Shown here piece by piece: positions 18,844-27,515 of a stretch of DNA of 64,000 nt (position 1 is the stretch's first letter; every line of letters starts with the position of its first letter). The notes under the pieces are model-generated. The model saw nothing but the letters and a program-made list of their open reading frames with translations, did no database searches and was not told the DNA's origin. The DNA lies in assembly GCA_036226585.1 (NCBI GenBank), contig CP108997.1, positions 5,518,001 to 5,582,000 on the forward strand. Reading direction: 5' to 3'. The DNA comes from Streptomyces sp. NBC_00708. GTDB lineage: Bacteria; Actinomycetota; Actinomycetes; Streptomycetales; Streptomycetaceae. Position numbers and translations under genes: made by a program.

Positions 18844-19511
18844 CAGTGACCGCCCTCCTCGGGGCCCTCGGCGAAGGCCGCCTCGACCTTCGCGATCTCG
18901 TCCGTCCGCATCATCACGTGGACGAGGTCGCCCTCCTGCAGCACCGTCTGCGACGACGGCAGAATCGCTTCGCCCAAGCGGGTGAGGAAGGCGACGCGCA
19001 CGCCCGTCTCCTCCTGGAGCGTGCTGATCTTGTGGCCGATCCAGGACGGCGTGGTGTGCACCTCCGCGAGCTGCACCCCGCCGCTCGGGTCGCGCCACAG
19101 CGGCTCAGCGCCCGAGGGCAGCAGCCGGCGCAGCATCTGGTCCGCGGTCCAGCGGACGGTGGCGACCGTCGGAATGCCCAGCCGCTGATACACCTCGGCG
19201 CGCCGGGGGTCGTAGATCCGGGCCGCGACGTTCTCGATGCCGAACATCTCGCGCGCCACCCGGGCCGCGATGATGTTGGAGTTGTCGCCGCTGCTCACCG
19301 CCGCGAACGCGCCGGCCTCCTCGATCCCCGCCTCACGCAGGGTGTCCTGGTCGAAACCGACCCCGGTCACGCGACGCCCGCCGAACCCGGAGCCGAGGCG
19401 TCGGAACGCCGTGGGGTCCTGGTCGATGACGGCGACCGTGTGCCCCTGCTGCTCCAGGGTCTGCGCGAGAGCGGCTCCCACTCGCCCGCAGCCCATGATG
19501 ACGATGTGCAC
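18843..19511 (-). CDS. TrkA-type K+ uptake regulatory protein (CeoB-like)
   Basis: A 222-residue RCK protein with Rossmann motif MHIVIMGCGRVGAALAQTLE, acidic VIDQDPTAF at the end of the second strand, and a C-terminal RCK_C domain (EVHTTPSWIGHKISTLQEET). It is the first gene of a two-gene minus-strand operon with the CeoC-like gene, the stop and start sharing one base. The pair resembles mycobacterial CeoB/CeoC in order and size and probably forms a heteromeric gating ring. It is transcribed divergently from the KimA-like permease gene. Confidence 0.9.
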   Translation of the reverse strand: MHIVIMGCGRVGAALAQTLEQQGHTVAVIDQDPTAFRRLGSGFGGRRVTGVGFDQDTLREAGIEEAGAFAAVSSGDNSNIIAARVAREMFGIENVAARIYDPRRAEVYQRLGIPTVATVRWTADQMLRRLLPSGAEPLWRDPSGGVQLAEVHTTPSWIGHKISTLQEETGVRVAFLTRLGEAILPSSQTVLQEGDLVHVMMRTDEIAKVEAAFAEGPEEGGH

Positions 19512-19855
19512 CTTGCGCCTACCTCGCAGTCCTGGTCGTCCGGCTGACCTGCGAAAACACCCTGCTCACACTCTTTCCTCGGCTGGCCGGGCAAACAACG
19601 GGGCAACGGTGTGTCCCGTCGCCCGGATACGAGCTTATGCGGCGGCGGTTGCGTTGCCTCATCCGAGTGTGCGCATCGCGGGGCCGCCGGGGCAAAGACG
19701 ACGTGGCGCGGGCCACTTCGCACCCCCTCCCCGGCGGGCACGGCGCAAGGATTGCGTTAAGGATTCCGCGGCGTTTCGGTCCGAGTGCAGGAGATTGGCG
19801 GGCCACGCCGCCCGTGCGGGGGCGGGGCCCATACGGAACCCTTACGATCCTCAGC
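19512..19855. other. Divergent intergenic region between trkA pair and kimA-like gene
   Basis: 344 bases with no credible gene. It must hold promoters for both sides. TACGAT at 19843-19848 is a plausible -10 only 7 bases before the GTG start at 19856, so the permease mRNA may be leaderless. I looked for a ydaO-type c-di-AMP riboswitch and do not see its consensus. Confidence 0.45.
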
Positions 19856-21904
19856 GTGTCCAAACTGACCGACGTGCCCAAACGGATCCTGATCGGGCGG
19901 GCCCTGCGCAGCGACAAGCTGGGGGAGACGCTCCTCCCCAAGCGCATCGCACTCCCCGTCTTCGCATCCGACCCGCTGTCCTCGGTGGCGTACGCACCCG
20001 GAGAAGTCCTCCTCGTGCTCTCCATCGCGGGTGTGTCGGCCTACCACTTCAGCCCCTGGATCGCGGTCGCGGTCGTGGTCCTGATGTTCACGGTCGTCGC
20101 CTCCTACCGGCAGAACGTGCACGCCTACCCGAGCGGCGGCGGCGACTACGAGGTCGCCACCACCAACCTCGGCCCGAAGGCCGGCCTGACCGTGGCCAGC
20201 GCGCTGCTGGTCGACTACGTCCTGACCGTCGCCGTGTCGATCGCCTCCGGCGTCGAGAACCTGGGCTCGGCGATCCCCTACGTCGTCGAGCACAAGACGG
20301 GGTGCGCGGTCGCGGCCATCGTGCTGCTGACCCTGATGAACCTGCGCGGGGTGAAGGAGTCCGGCAAGCTCTTCGCCATTCCCACGTACCTCTTCGTGGC
20401 CGGCGTCTTCATCATGATCATCTGGGGCGCCTTCCGCGGACTCGTCCTCGGCGACACCATGCACGCCCCGACCTCCGGGTACACGATCAAGCCCGAGCAC
20501 CAGGGGCTCGCCGGCTTCGCCCTCGTCTTCCTGCTGCTGCGCGCGTTCTCCTCCGGCTGTGCGGCGCTCACCGGTGTCGAGGCGATCAGCAACGGCGTGC
20601 CCGCGTTCCGCAAGCCCAAGAGCAAGAACGCCGCGACCACGCTGGCGATGATGGGCCTGCTCGCCGTCACCATGTTCTGCGGCATCATCGGGCTGGCCAT
20701 GGCCACCGATGTCAAGATGGCCGAGAACCCGGCGAAGGACCTGATCAGCAACGGCCGGCCGGTCGGCGCGGGCTTCGTCCAGGACCCGGTCATCTCGCAG
20801 GTCGCGGCCGCGGTCTTCGGCGACGGCACGTTCTTCTTCGTGATCCTCGCCGCCGCCACCGCCCTCGTCCTCTTCCTGGCCGCGAACACCGCGTACAACG
20901 GCTTCCCGCTGCTCGGCTCGATCCTGGCCCAGGACCGCTACCTGCCCCGCCAGCTGCACACCCGCGGCGACCGGCTCGCCTTTTCCAACGGCATCGTGCT
21001 GCTGGCCGGCGCCGCGATCCTGCTGGTCGTGATCTACGGGGCCGACTCGACCCGGCTCATCCAGCTGTACATCGTCGGCGTGTTCGTCTCCTTCACGCTC
21101 AGCCAGACCGGCATGGTCCGGCACTGGAACCGGCACCTCGCCGTGGAGAAGGACCAGGCCAAGCGCCGCCACATGATCCGCTCCCGGGCGATCAACACCT
21201 TCGGCGCCTTCTTCACCGGCCTCGTGCTCGTCGTCGTCCTCGCCACGAAGTTCACCCACGGCGCCTGGGTCGCGCTGCTCGGCATGGTGATCTTCTTCGG
21301 CACGATGACCGCGATCCGCAGGCACTACGACCGGGTCGCCGAGGAGATCGCCGCCGACGAGACCGCCCCGGACGAGTCGATCCGCCCCTCCCGGGTCCAC
21401 TCGATCGTTCTGGTCTCCAAGCTCCACCGCCCCACCCTGCGCGCGCTCGCCTACGCCAAGCTGATCCGCACGGACCACTTGGAGGCACTCTCCATCAGCG
21501 TCGACCCGGCCGAGACGAAGGCCCTCAGGGAGGACTGGGAGCGGCGCGGCATCAACGTACCGCTGAAGATCCTCGACTCCCCGTACCGCGAGGTGACCCG
21601 CCCGGTCATCGAGTACGTCAAGAGCCTGCGCCGGGAGAGCCCGCGCGACGTCGTGAGCGTCTACATCCCCGAGTACGTCGTCGGCCACTGGTACGAGCAC
21701 CTGCTGCACAACCAGAGCGCTCTCAGGCTCAAGGGCCGGCTGCTCTTCACCCCCGGCGTGATGGTCACCTCGGTCCCGTACCAGCTGGAATCCTCCGAGG
21801 CCGCCAAGAAGCGCGCCCGCAGGCGCGCCGACTGGAGTGCCCCTGGCTCCGTGCGCCGCGGCCCGGTGGAGCGCAGGCAGAAGGAACCGACGCCGAAGGG
21901 CTGA
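19856..21904 (+). CDS. KimA-like APC-family potassium transporter
   Basis: A 682-residue APC-superfamily permease with about 12 membrane helices (residues 40-480) and a soluble C-terminal domain (about 490-682). LPVFASDPLSSVAYAPGEVL, SYRQNVHAYPSGGGDYEVA and LLVDYVLTVAVSIASG correspond closely to the B. subtilis K+/H+ symporter KimA (formerly YdaO). It is often annotated as an amino-acid permease, but adjacency to two TrkA-type proteins and the kdp genes favours K+ import. Start GTG 19856 gives VSKLTDVPKRILIGR. The open frame extending to 19637 is not supported by homology. c-di-AMP inhibition is known for KimA and is inference here. Confidence 0.88.
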   Translation: MSKLTDVPKRILIGRALRSDKLGETLLPKRIALPVFASDPLSSVAYAPGEVLLVLSIAGVSAYHFSPWIAVAVVVLMFTVVASYRQNVHAYPSGGGDYEVATTNLGPKAGLTVASALLVDYVLTVAVSIASGVENLGSAIPYVVEHKTGCAVAAIVLLTLMNLRGVKESGKLFAIPTYLFVAGVFIMIIWGAFRGLVLGDTMHAPTSGYTIKPEHQGLAGFALVFLLLRAFSSGCAALTGVEAISNGVPAFRKPKSKNAATTLAMMGLLAVTMFCGIIGLAMATDVKMAENPAKDLISNGRPVGAGFVQDPVISQVAAAVFGDGTFFFVILAAATALVLFLAANTAYNGFPLLGSILAQDRYLPRQLHTRGDRLAFSNGIVLLAGAAILLVVIYGADSTRLIQLYIVGVFVSFTLSQTGMVRHWNRHLAVEKDQAKRRHMIRSRAINTFGAFFTGLVLVVVLATKFTHGAWVALLGMVIFFGTMTAIRRHYDRVAEEIAADETAPDESIRPSRVHSIVLVSKLHRPTLRALAYAKLIRTDHLEALSISVDPAETKALREDWERRGINVPLKILDSPYREVTRPVIEYVKSLRRESPRDVVSVYIPEYVVGHWYEHLLHNQSALRLKGRLLFTPGVMVTSVPYQLESSEAAKKRARRRADWSAPGSVRRGPVERRQKEPTPKG

Positions 21905-22011
21905 GGCGGGGGACCGCCGCGTGTGGTCGGAGGCCGGGCGACACCCACGTAGACTCGTAGGTTGTTGTCCGGCCGCCGGCCGTCCCCTTCCCTCCCTGGA
22001 GCCATCCCCTC

Positions 22012-23367
22012 ATGCAGAACGAATCCACGTCGCCGCAGACCGGGGAGACCGCGCCGGAGTCGCTGGTCGGGCGGGAGTACGAGGTCGAGGTCGGCCCGGT
22101 CGCGCACGGCGGCCACTGCATCGCGCGGACGGACGAGGGCCGGGTGCTGTTCGTACGCCACACCCTGCCCGGCGAGAAGGTCGTCGCCCGGATCACCGAC
22201 GGCTCCGAGGACTCGCGCTTCCTGCGCGCCGACGCGGTGGAGATCATCGACGCGTCCAAGGACCGGGTGCCGGCCCCCTGCCCGTTCGCAGGCCCCGGCA
22301 AGTGCGGCGGCTGCGACTGGCAGCACGCCAAGCCGGGCGCCCAGCGCCGCCTCAAGGGCGAGGTCATCGCCGAACAGCTCCAGCGCCTCGCGGGCCTCAC
22401 CCCCGAGGAGGCGGGCTGGGACGGCACGGTCATGCCGGCCGAGGGCGACAAGCTCCCCGCGGGCGAGGTGCCCGCCTGGCGCACGCGCGTCCAGTACGCC
22501 ATCGACGAGGACGGCCGCGTCGGCCTGCGCAAGCACCGCTCGCACGACATCGAGATCATCGACCACTGCATGATCGCCGCGCCGGGCGTCTCCGAGCTGG
22601 GCGTCGAGCAGCAGGACTGGCCCCGGATGGCCACGGTCGAGGCCATCGCCGCCACCGGCTCCCACGACCGCCAGGTCATCCTGACCCCCCGCCCGGGTGG
22701 CCGCCTTCCCCTGGTCGAGCTGGACAAGCCGGTGTCCGTCCTGCGCGTCGACGAACGCGACGGCGGCGTCCACCGCGTCCACGGCCGCGGCTTCGTCCGC
22801 GAACGCGCCGACGACCGCACGTACCGCGTCGGCTCCGGCGGCTTCTGGCAGGTCCACCCCCAGGCCGCGAACACCCTGGTCCGCGCGGTCATGCAGGGCC
22901 TCCTGCCCCGCAAGAACGACACCGCCCTCGACCTCTACTGCGGCGTCGGCCTCTTCGCCGGCGCCATCGGCCAGCGCATCGGCGAGAAGGGCGCGGTCCT
23001 CGGCATCGAGTCCGGCAAGCGCGCGGTCGAGGACGCCCGCCACAACCTGGCGGACCTGGACCGCGTCCGCATCGAACACGGCAAGGTCGACCAGGTCCTG
23101 CCCCGCACCGGCATCACCGAATGCGACCTCATCGTCCTGGACCCGCCCCGCGCGGGCGCCGGCAAGTCCACGGTGAAGCAACTGGTGGGCCTCGGCGCGC
23201 GCCGCATCGCCTACGTGGCGTGCGACCCGGCGGCGCTGGCGCGGGACATCTCGTACTTCGCGGAGGGCGGCTACCGGGTGCGGACGCTGCGGGCGTTCGA
23301 TCTGTTTCCGATGACGCATCATGTGGAGTGCGTCGCGATCCTTGAGCCTGCCGCAAAGGGCGCCTGA
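22012..23367 (+). CDS. Class I SAM-dependent RNA methyltransferase (TrmA/RlmD family)
   Basis: Predicted uracil-5 methyltransferase of tRNA or rRNA, 451 residues. The N-terminal TRAM domain (about 18-80) contains VAHGGHCIAR. A Cys cluster PCPFAGPGKCGGCDW probably binds an iron-sulfur cluster as in RlmD. The catalytic domain has LDLYCGVGLFAGAI (SAM binding), LIVLDPPRAGAG and AYVACDPAALARD with the nucleophilic Cys. It follows the KimA-like gene with a 107-base gap, the same order as in mycobacteria. ATG 22012 fits the start of the TRAM region. It is the last gene of the conserved core block. Confidence 0.9.
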   Translation: MQNESTSPQTGETAPESLVGREYEVEVGPVAHGGHCIARTDEGRVLFVRHTLPGEKVVARITDGSEDSRFLRADAVEIIDASKDRVPAPCPFAGPGKCGGCDWQHAKPGAQRRLKGEVIAEQLQRLAGLTPEEAGWDGTVMPAEGDKLPAGEVPAWRTRVQYAIDEDGRVGLRKHRSHDIEIIDHCMIAAPGVSELGVEQQDWPRMATVEAIAATGSHDRQVILTPRPGGRLPLVELDKPVSVLRVDERDGGVHRVHGRGFVRERADDRTYRVGSGGFWQVHPQAANTLVRAVMQGLLPRKNDTALDLYCGVGLFAGAIGQRIGEKGAVLGIESGKRAVEDARHNLADLDRVRIEHGKVDQVLPRTGITECDLIVLDPPRAGAGKSTVKQLVGLGARRIAYVACDPAALARDISYFAEGGYRVRTLRAFDLFPMTHHVECVAILEPAAKGA

Positions 23368-23653
23368 CCTGCTGTTTCGCCGAGTGGGCATGATGTGCGC
23401 TGTGGGCGTTACGGGCGATATCTTCACGCGTATTCGACGCGCGTTGGGCCCCTCTGACGCCCGTTTGACGCACGTTCTGATGAGGTGCCAGATGCCCGTT
23501 TCTGCAGGTGACGGTGTGTCGAGTACGGCTTGAGGTCGTCGCCGCTGGGCTTGGGGGTGTTGATCTGGTGATGTGACCGGGTGAGTGAACGCAAGCCGTA
23601 CCCGGTTCGCCCTGGAGGACGCTCTCCCAGGTTACTCAAAGGACGTCCACCGC

Positions 23654-24214
23654 TCAGCTGTCACAACCGTCGATGTCGTCGTCACACCCGTCCACCGCAT
23701 CCCGGGCGATGGTATCCAGGCGCCACAGGATCAGGCCGGTCCCGTTCCTGACCGGGTCGACCCGTGCGGTGAACGGCTTACCCGCAGGGATGTTGAACTG
23801 GTCGGCCTCCCGGTCCCCGCACTCGATTCCGTACGCCTGCTCCTGATCGCCTCGCGACAGGGTGAGGGTGAGTTCCCCGATCCCGTCTGTGTCGCAGGTG
23901 ATGCTGAGGAGGTACGGCCGGTCGCCGTGCGCTGTGTGCTTCTTGTCCACGCCGCTTGCGACGAACGCGCTCGCGGTGTCGACGAGTTCCGGACGCGCGT
24001 CGCTGTCGGAGGCCGCCTTCAGAGCCCGCTCCGCCCGTTGCATCGCGTCGTCCGGCTCCCAGGCCCGGCTGCCGTCACCAGGCGGCTTGCTCTGCCGGTC
24101 GGCGGGCGCCGACGACCGGCCCGTTGCGCCGTTCGGCTCCTTGTTCGCTTCGGCACAGCCGGCGAGCAGACCGATCGCTGCGACGTAGGTCGGCAGGAAT
24201 TGACGTATACGCAT
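23654..24214 (-). CDS. Putative secreted lipoprotein
   Basis: A 186-residue protein with a basic start (MRIRQFLPTY), a short hydrophobic core and a lipobox LLAG-C giving lipidated Cys20, then a Ser/Pro/Asn-rich linker (about 21-50). The mature part includes RPYLLSITCDTDGIGELTLTLSRGDQEQ and a Cys-containing acidic C-terminus (GCDDDIDGCDS), so it is probably a small beta-sandwich on the cell surface. I recognise no family. It lies in the accessory stretch after the core block, and the 286 bases between it and the methyltransferase gene show no gene. Confidence 0.7.
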   Translation of the reverse strand: MRIRQFLPTYVAAIGLLAGCAEANKEPNGATGRSSAPADRQSKPPGDGSRAWEPDDAMQRAERALKAASDSDARPELVDTASAFVASGVDKKHTAHGDRPYLLSITCDTDGIGELTLTLSRGDQEQAYGIECGDREADQFNIPAGKPFTARVDPVRNGTGLILWRLDTIARDAVDGCDDDIDGCDS

Positions 24215-24249
24215 GTATCCACCGTAGGTTCGAGGCCGACGGCAGGGCG

Positions 24250-24462
24250 ACAGCCTCGCGGACGGCCGAGGAGCGCCTCACGACCGCCGGCCTGCCGCTT
24301 CGCCCACCACTCGTCGACAGCCTTCAACGACACCTCGAACACCGCGGCCGCGTCCTCGCGGTCCCGACCTGCCACCCGCGCGGCCACCGCCCGTAACCGC
24401 AGGGCCTCCTGCGCCGACGGCGACAGATGCGACGCGTCCCCAGATCGCGCACACATCCTCAA
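24250..24462 (-). pseudogene. IS630-type transposase, N-terminal remnant
   Basis: About 71 codons match the N-terminal helix-turn-helix of IS630-family transposases (LSPSAQEALRLRAVAARVAG, DAAAVFEVSLKAVDEWW, GGREALLGRPRG). After that the frame loses similarity, and the DDE catalytic domain is missing. The break lies about 35 bases upstream of the lipoprotein start, so a deletion or recombination seems to have fused the IS remnant to that gene's promoter region. It cannot be active. Confidence 0.75.
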
Positions 24463-24473
24463 CGACCCGGAAC

Positions 24474-24514
24474 CCCACGGTTCCTGGATCGATAGGTGAT
24501 CCAGGAACCGTGGG
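24474..24514. repeat. Perfect 17-base inverted repeat
   Basis: The arms CCCACGGTTCCTGGATC (24474-24490) and its exact complement (24498-24514) flank a 7-base loop. It starts 12 bases before the IS630 remnant's start and about 120 bases beyond the 3' end of the minus-strand lectin-like gene. It could be that gene's terminator or an insertion-associated palindrome. No T-run is visible on either side. Confidence 0.7.
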
Positions 24515-24631
24515 TAGTGCTTGCCGGAGGCCTACGGCATCTCCGAGGCGTAGGCCCAGGCCGCCTGACCTTGGTTCGTGCGAGATGGAAGTGGGGCGAC
24601 CAGGGCCAGAGTGGACCGCGTCAGGGGAAGG

Positions 24632-25894
24632 TCAGACCTTCACGAGGTCGTACGTACCCGTACCGTCCGGTCTTCCGCTGGAGTACTGGCGGATGAACTC
24701 CCCGTCCGCGTAACGGTCGTGGCCCATCATCGAGCCGGTGTACTTGTTCTGCAGGCCGATCTTCGAACCGCCAGGTACATCACGATAGATGTAGAATCGC
24801 TGGAGGTCATCCTCCCCGCAAGGGGTCGTTGTGAGGGCGGCCTGCTCCTGATTGGCGATGTTGGCCGGGATGGTCGCGCACCCGCCATTGCCCCAGTTCC
24901 ACAGGGTCGCCTCGATCACCCCGTTTTGCTCCGTCACGTTGCACAGCCGCCAGTTGTCCAGGTGGGCGCTGGTCCAGTTGGACTCGCGTAGCCGGATGCC
25001 ATCGCCGGCCTGCAGCGGTGCGCTCCAGTTCAGGGGCTTGCCGGGGACGTGGATCCTGTAGACGTCGGGCTGGCAGTTCAGCGCGGCCCGCGTGGCGAGC
25101 GCACTGGTCCGCGCGGTGGCCGCCTTGCGCGCTGCGCCCTTCGTTGCCGCGTTCCTGGCCGCGGCAACCTTGGCGGAGGACACCGGCCCTGGTGCGTGTC
25201 CGGCCCGGAGCGGGGTCTCGCAGTCCAGGAGACCCTGTGCCTTGCGCATGATGCTGCTGGCGGGCACCTCGTCCTCGCAGCGCACCGCACCCTCTTCGAG
25301 GGTGGTGTAGGTGGTGAAGCTGCCGCTGTCGGGACCCTCGACCCACTTCAGCGCCCAACTGCCGTCGCCCTGTTGGACGCGGTTGCAGTTGAGGCTTCCG
25401 TAGGTGCCGGTGACCTTCTTGGTTCCCTTGTAGACGCCGTAGTAGCCGGGCGCGTCGAAGTTCCAGCTGACCGAAGTCGACTCACTGCTGGTGGAGGAGT
25501 AGTTCACCTGTACGTTCAGGCCCAGCATCGCGCCGACGTTTCCGAGGGCTTCGACGGCGAAATCGCCCTTGATCTCGCCGTTGAGGCCGACGGAGACCGA
25601 GATGGTGGTCTGGGTGTTGGTGGTGACGTTCTGGTAGCCGGTCGAGCCCTGGGTGACGTACCAGCCCTTGAAGTGGGTGATCGTCGGGGCCACCTCCGTG
25701 CTCTTGATGGTCGGGTGGCGCTTGCCGAGATCGGCTGCGGTGCAGGTCTGGCCGGCCTGGACCGTCTGCCCGGAGGCGGCGGGCGCGACCGGGGTGGCGG
25801 CGGCCGGGGTGGCGGCCAGGCCCATGGCGGCCGTCGGCATGGCTATGAGCGCTCCGATCCCTCTGCTCAGCCGGGTTCTTGTGGTGCGGCGCAT
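24632..25894 (-). CDS. Secreted protein, candidate aerolysin-like pore former with C-terminal lectin-like domain
   Basis: A 420-residue exported protein. An Ala-rich signal peptide (about 1-34) ends near ATPAAA. Residues about 65-165 have the alternating Ser/Thr pattern of aerolysin/MTX-type beta-pore-forming proteins: NVTTNTQTTISVSVGLNG, a Gly-rich turn, then NYSSTSSESTSVSWNFDAPGYY. An Ala/Lys-rich linker (about 235-270) leads to a C-terminal domain (about 275-420) with WRLCNVTEQNGVIEATLWNW and GSKIGLQNKYTG, suggestive of a beta-trefoil or ricin-like lectin. Cys residues may form disulfides. It is divergent from the secreted nuclease gene. The assignment rests on pattern recognition only. 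Confidence 0.6.
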   Translation of the reverse strand: MRRTTRTRLSRGIGALIAMPTAAMGLAATPAAATPVAPAASGQTVQAGQTCTAADLGKRHPTIKSTEVAPTITHFKGWYVTQGSTGYQNVTTNTQTTISVSVGLNGEIKGDFAVEALGNVGAMLGLNVQVNYSSTSSESTSVSWNFDAPGYYGVYKGTKKVTGTYGSLNCNRVQQGDGSWALKWVEGPDSGSFTTYTTLEEGAVRCEDEVPASSIMRKAQGLLDCETPLRAGHAPGPVSSAKVAAARNAATKGAARKAATARTSALATRAALNCQPDVYRIHVPGKPLNWSAPLQAGDGIRLRESNWTSAHLDNWRLCNVTEQNGVIEATLWNWGNGGCATIPANIANQEQAALTTTPCGEDDLQRFYIYRDVPGGSKIGLQNKYTGSMMGHDRYADGEFIRQYSSGRPDGTGTYDLVKV

Positions 25895-26092
25895 CGTTGT
25901 TTCCCCCTGCTACACGCAATTCGTCGGGTGACGTTCAGTGAAATTAGCGTCACCGGGGGAAGCGGGGGGACGGTGTAACTAGCCAAAAGAGCGGTCAAGA
26001 AATGTCCTGATCTCGGTTGGCATGAACGGGAGATGCCCGGTTCCATACCTGCGGTGTGCCCGTCAAGGGGCACCGACGGAAGGGACCACCTT

Positions 26093-27427
26093 GTGAAACA
26101 CGTCAGACGCGGCATGGCGGCGATATCCTCGCTCGTCCTCACCGCAGCCCTGCTCGCGCTGGGTGCCTCATCGGTCGATGCCGCAAGCCCCAAGCCACTC
26201 GCGTCGGTCCCGGGCATCGAGTACACGGCCACGCTCAGCGACGCTGCTCAGCCCAGCAGCAACGGCAAGGGGACGGCGGAGATGCCGATAGCCCCCGACA
26301 ACTCCGCAGGCACCGAGTGGCTCAACGACTGCCTCGGTTCCTCGGAAGCGCAAGACCCCAGCGGCCGTGTCTACAACCGGTTCAAGTGGTGCAGAGATTT
26401 TGAGTTGAAGGCCGAGTACTACAAGATCGAGAACGGCAAGCCCGTCCTGAAGGGCACCAATGCGATCAGGTTGCTGGCCGCCGCCATCGGCTACAACGAC
26501 ACCCGTGCCACCCGGGTCTTCCTCCGCGCCAAAACCGGGCAGGTCCGCTACGACGGGTGGAACCTCATCGAGAAGCGGACCGTCGCCCCGAACCTGAAGC
26601 TGGAAATCTCCCCGGAATGCGTGCCGGGCGCCGATCAGCCCACCACTGCCACGTGCGGCGTCGGGCGGTCTCCGGCGAAGATGGAATGGGCCCAGTGGAG
26701 CAACTTCCCTGACTGGGTCTACTGGGACGTCTCCTCCAGCAGCAGCGAGGGCGTGGACCAAGTCGCCTTTCATCAGTGGCGCTTCGACGAGAACGGCGCG
26801 AGCCCCGGATACGAACAGATCCAGCGCGGCAAGAGCTCGCCCGTCGGTATCCGCTGCGACTCGGCCGACTATTTTTCCCAAGGCGTCAAGCGCTACCCGC
26901 GTGCCTGCATCTACACCGGGGCGCTGCCCTTCCTCACCTACGACGACAACCACCCCAACATTCGCCAGCACATCCGTGACGCACAGAACGCCCCGGCCAC
27001 CGACGGCGTCACCTACCCCAAGGAGGGCCACCCCAAGAAGGTTCCCGGCAAGTGGTCGTCGACCGCCGGGTCTCGGGGCGCGCCGCTGCACCGCGTGGTA
27101 AGCCGGGGCCAGGGCGGCGCAATCGCACTCGCGAACGAGGCGGTGAAGAAGGCGGCATGCGGGCAGACGGGCGGGGTCAACCCGTGGGGCCCGGACTACA
27201 ACGCCGCGACTGGCCTTCCGCCGTACAACACCTCGGTTGACGATTGCGATGAGTACCCCTTCAGCTCCACCTACGAGGGCGCATCGTCGACCGATTGGGA
27301 CTTTTCAGTGCGCAATATAGCAAACGGCGAAAACCGGTCGGCTGGCACAAAACTCGGCAACTTCTATGTTGATGACCGGATCCTTGCCTGGCCGGTAGAG
27401 GACCCGTACTGGGTGAACGTCGACTGA
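26093..27427 (+). CDS. Secreted protein with C-terminal NucA/NucB-type deoxyribonuclease domain
   Basis: A 444-residue secreted protein. GTG 26093 follows GGAAGGGA and begins VKHVRRGMAAISSLVLTAAL, a typical signal peptide cleaved near DAASPK. A long unassigned N-terminal region with several Cys pairs covers residues 40-330. The C-terminal part contains LHRVV, ANEAVKKAACG and DDCDEYPFSSTYEGAS, which matches the NucA/NucB DNase family motif (DEYPFxSTxEG). The family cleaves DNA extracellularly in metal-dependent fashion. It is divergent from the pore-former candidate across 198 bases, so the two may be co-regulated and act together against neighbouring cells (inference). Confidence 0.75.
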   Translation: MKHVRRGMAAISSLVLTAALLALGASSVDAASPKPLASVPGIEYTATLSDAAQPSSNGKGTAEMPIAPDNSAGTEWLNDCLGSSEAQDPSGRVYNRFKWCRDFELKAEYYKIENGKPVLKGTNAIRLLAAAIGYNDTRATRVFLRAKTGQVRYDGWNLIEKRTVAPNLKLEISPECVPGADQPTTATCGVGRSPAKMEWAQWSNFPDWVYWDVSSSSSEGVDQVAFHQWRFDENGASPGYEQIQRGKSSPVGIRCDSADYFSQGVKRYPRACIYTGALPFLTYDDNHPNIRQHIRDAQNAPATDGVTYPKEGHPKKVPGKWSSTAGSRGAPLHRVVSRGQGGAIALANEAVKKAACGQTGGVNPWGPDYNAATGLPPYNTSVDDCDEYPFSSTYEGASSTDWDFSVRNIANGENRSAGTKLGNFYVDDRILAWPVEDPYWVNVD

Positions 27428-27449
27428 TATCACCCGTGTTGGGGCGCGT

Positions 27450-27479
27450 GACCTGCGTCTTTGTCGGGATTCGCAGGTC
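27450..27479. terminator. Hairpin between convergent genes
   Basis: GACCTGCG (27450-27457) pairs with CGCAGGTC (27472-27479) across a 14-base loop, midway between the convergent nuclease gene and the 27516-29021 gene. It probably acts as a bidirectional terminator. Confidence 0.55.
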
Positions 27480-27515
27480 TCGCACTCGATCTTCCGGCGT
27501 TTTCGGGACGGTCCG

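Noticed and set aside
19512..19855. ydaO-type c-di-AMP riboswitch before the KimA-like gene
   Set aside because: KimA genes in Bacillus have one, but the consensus stretches are not present here.
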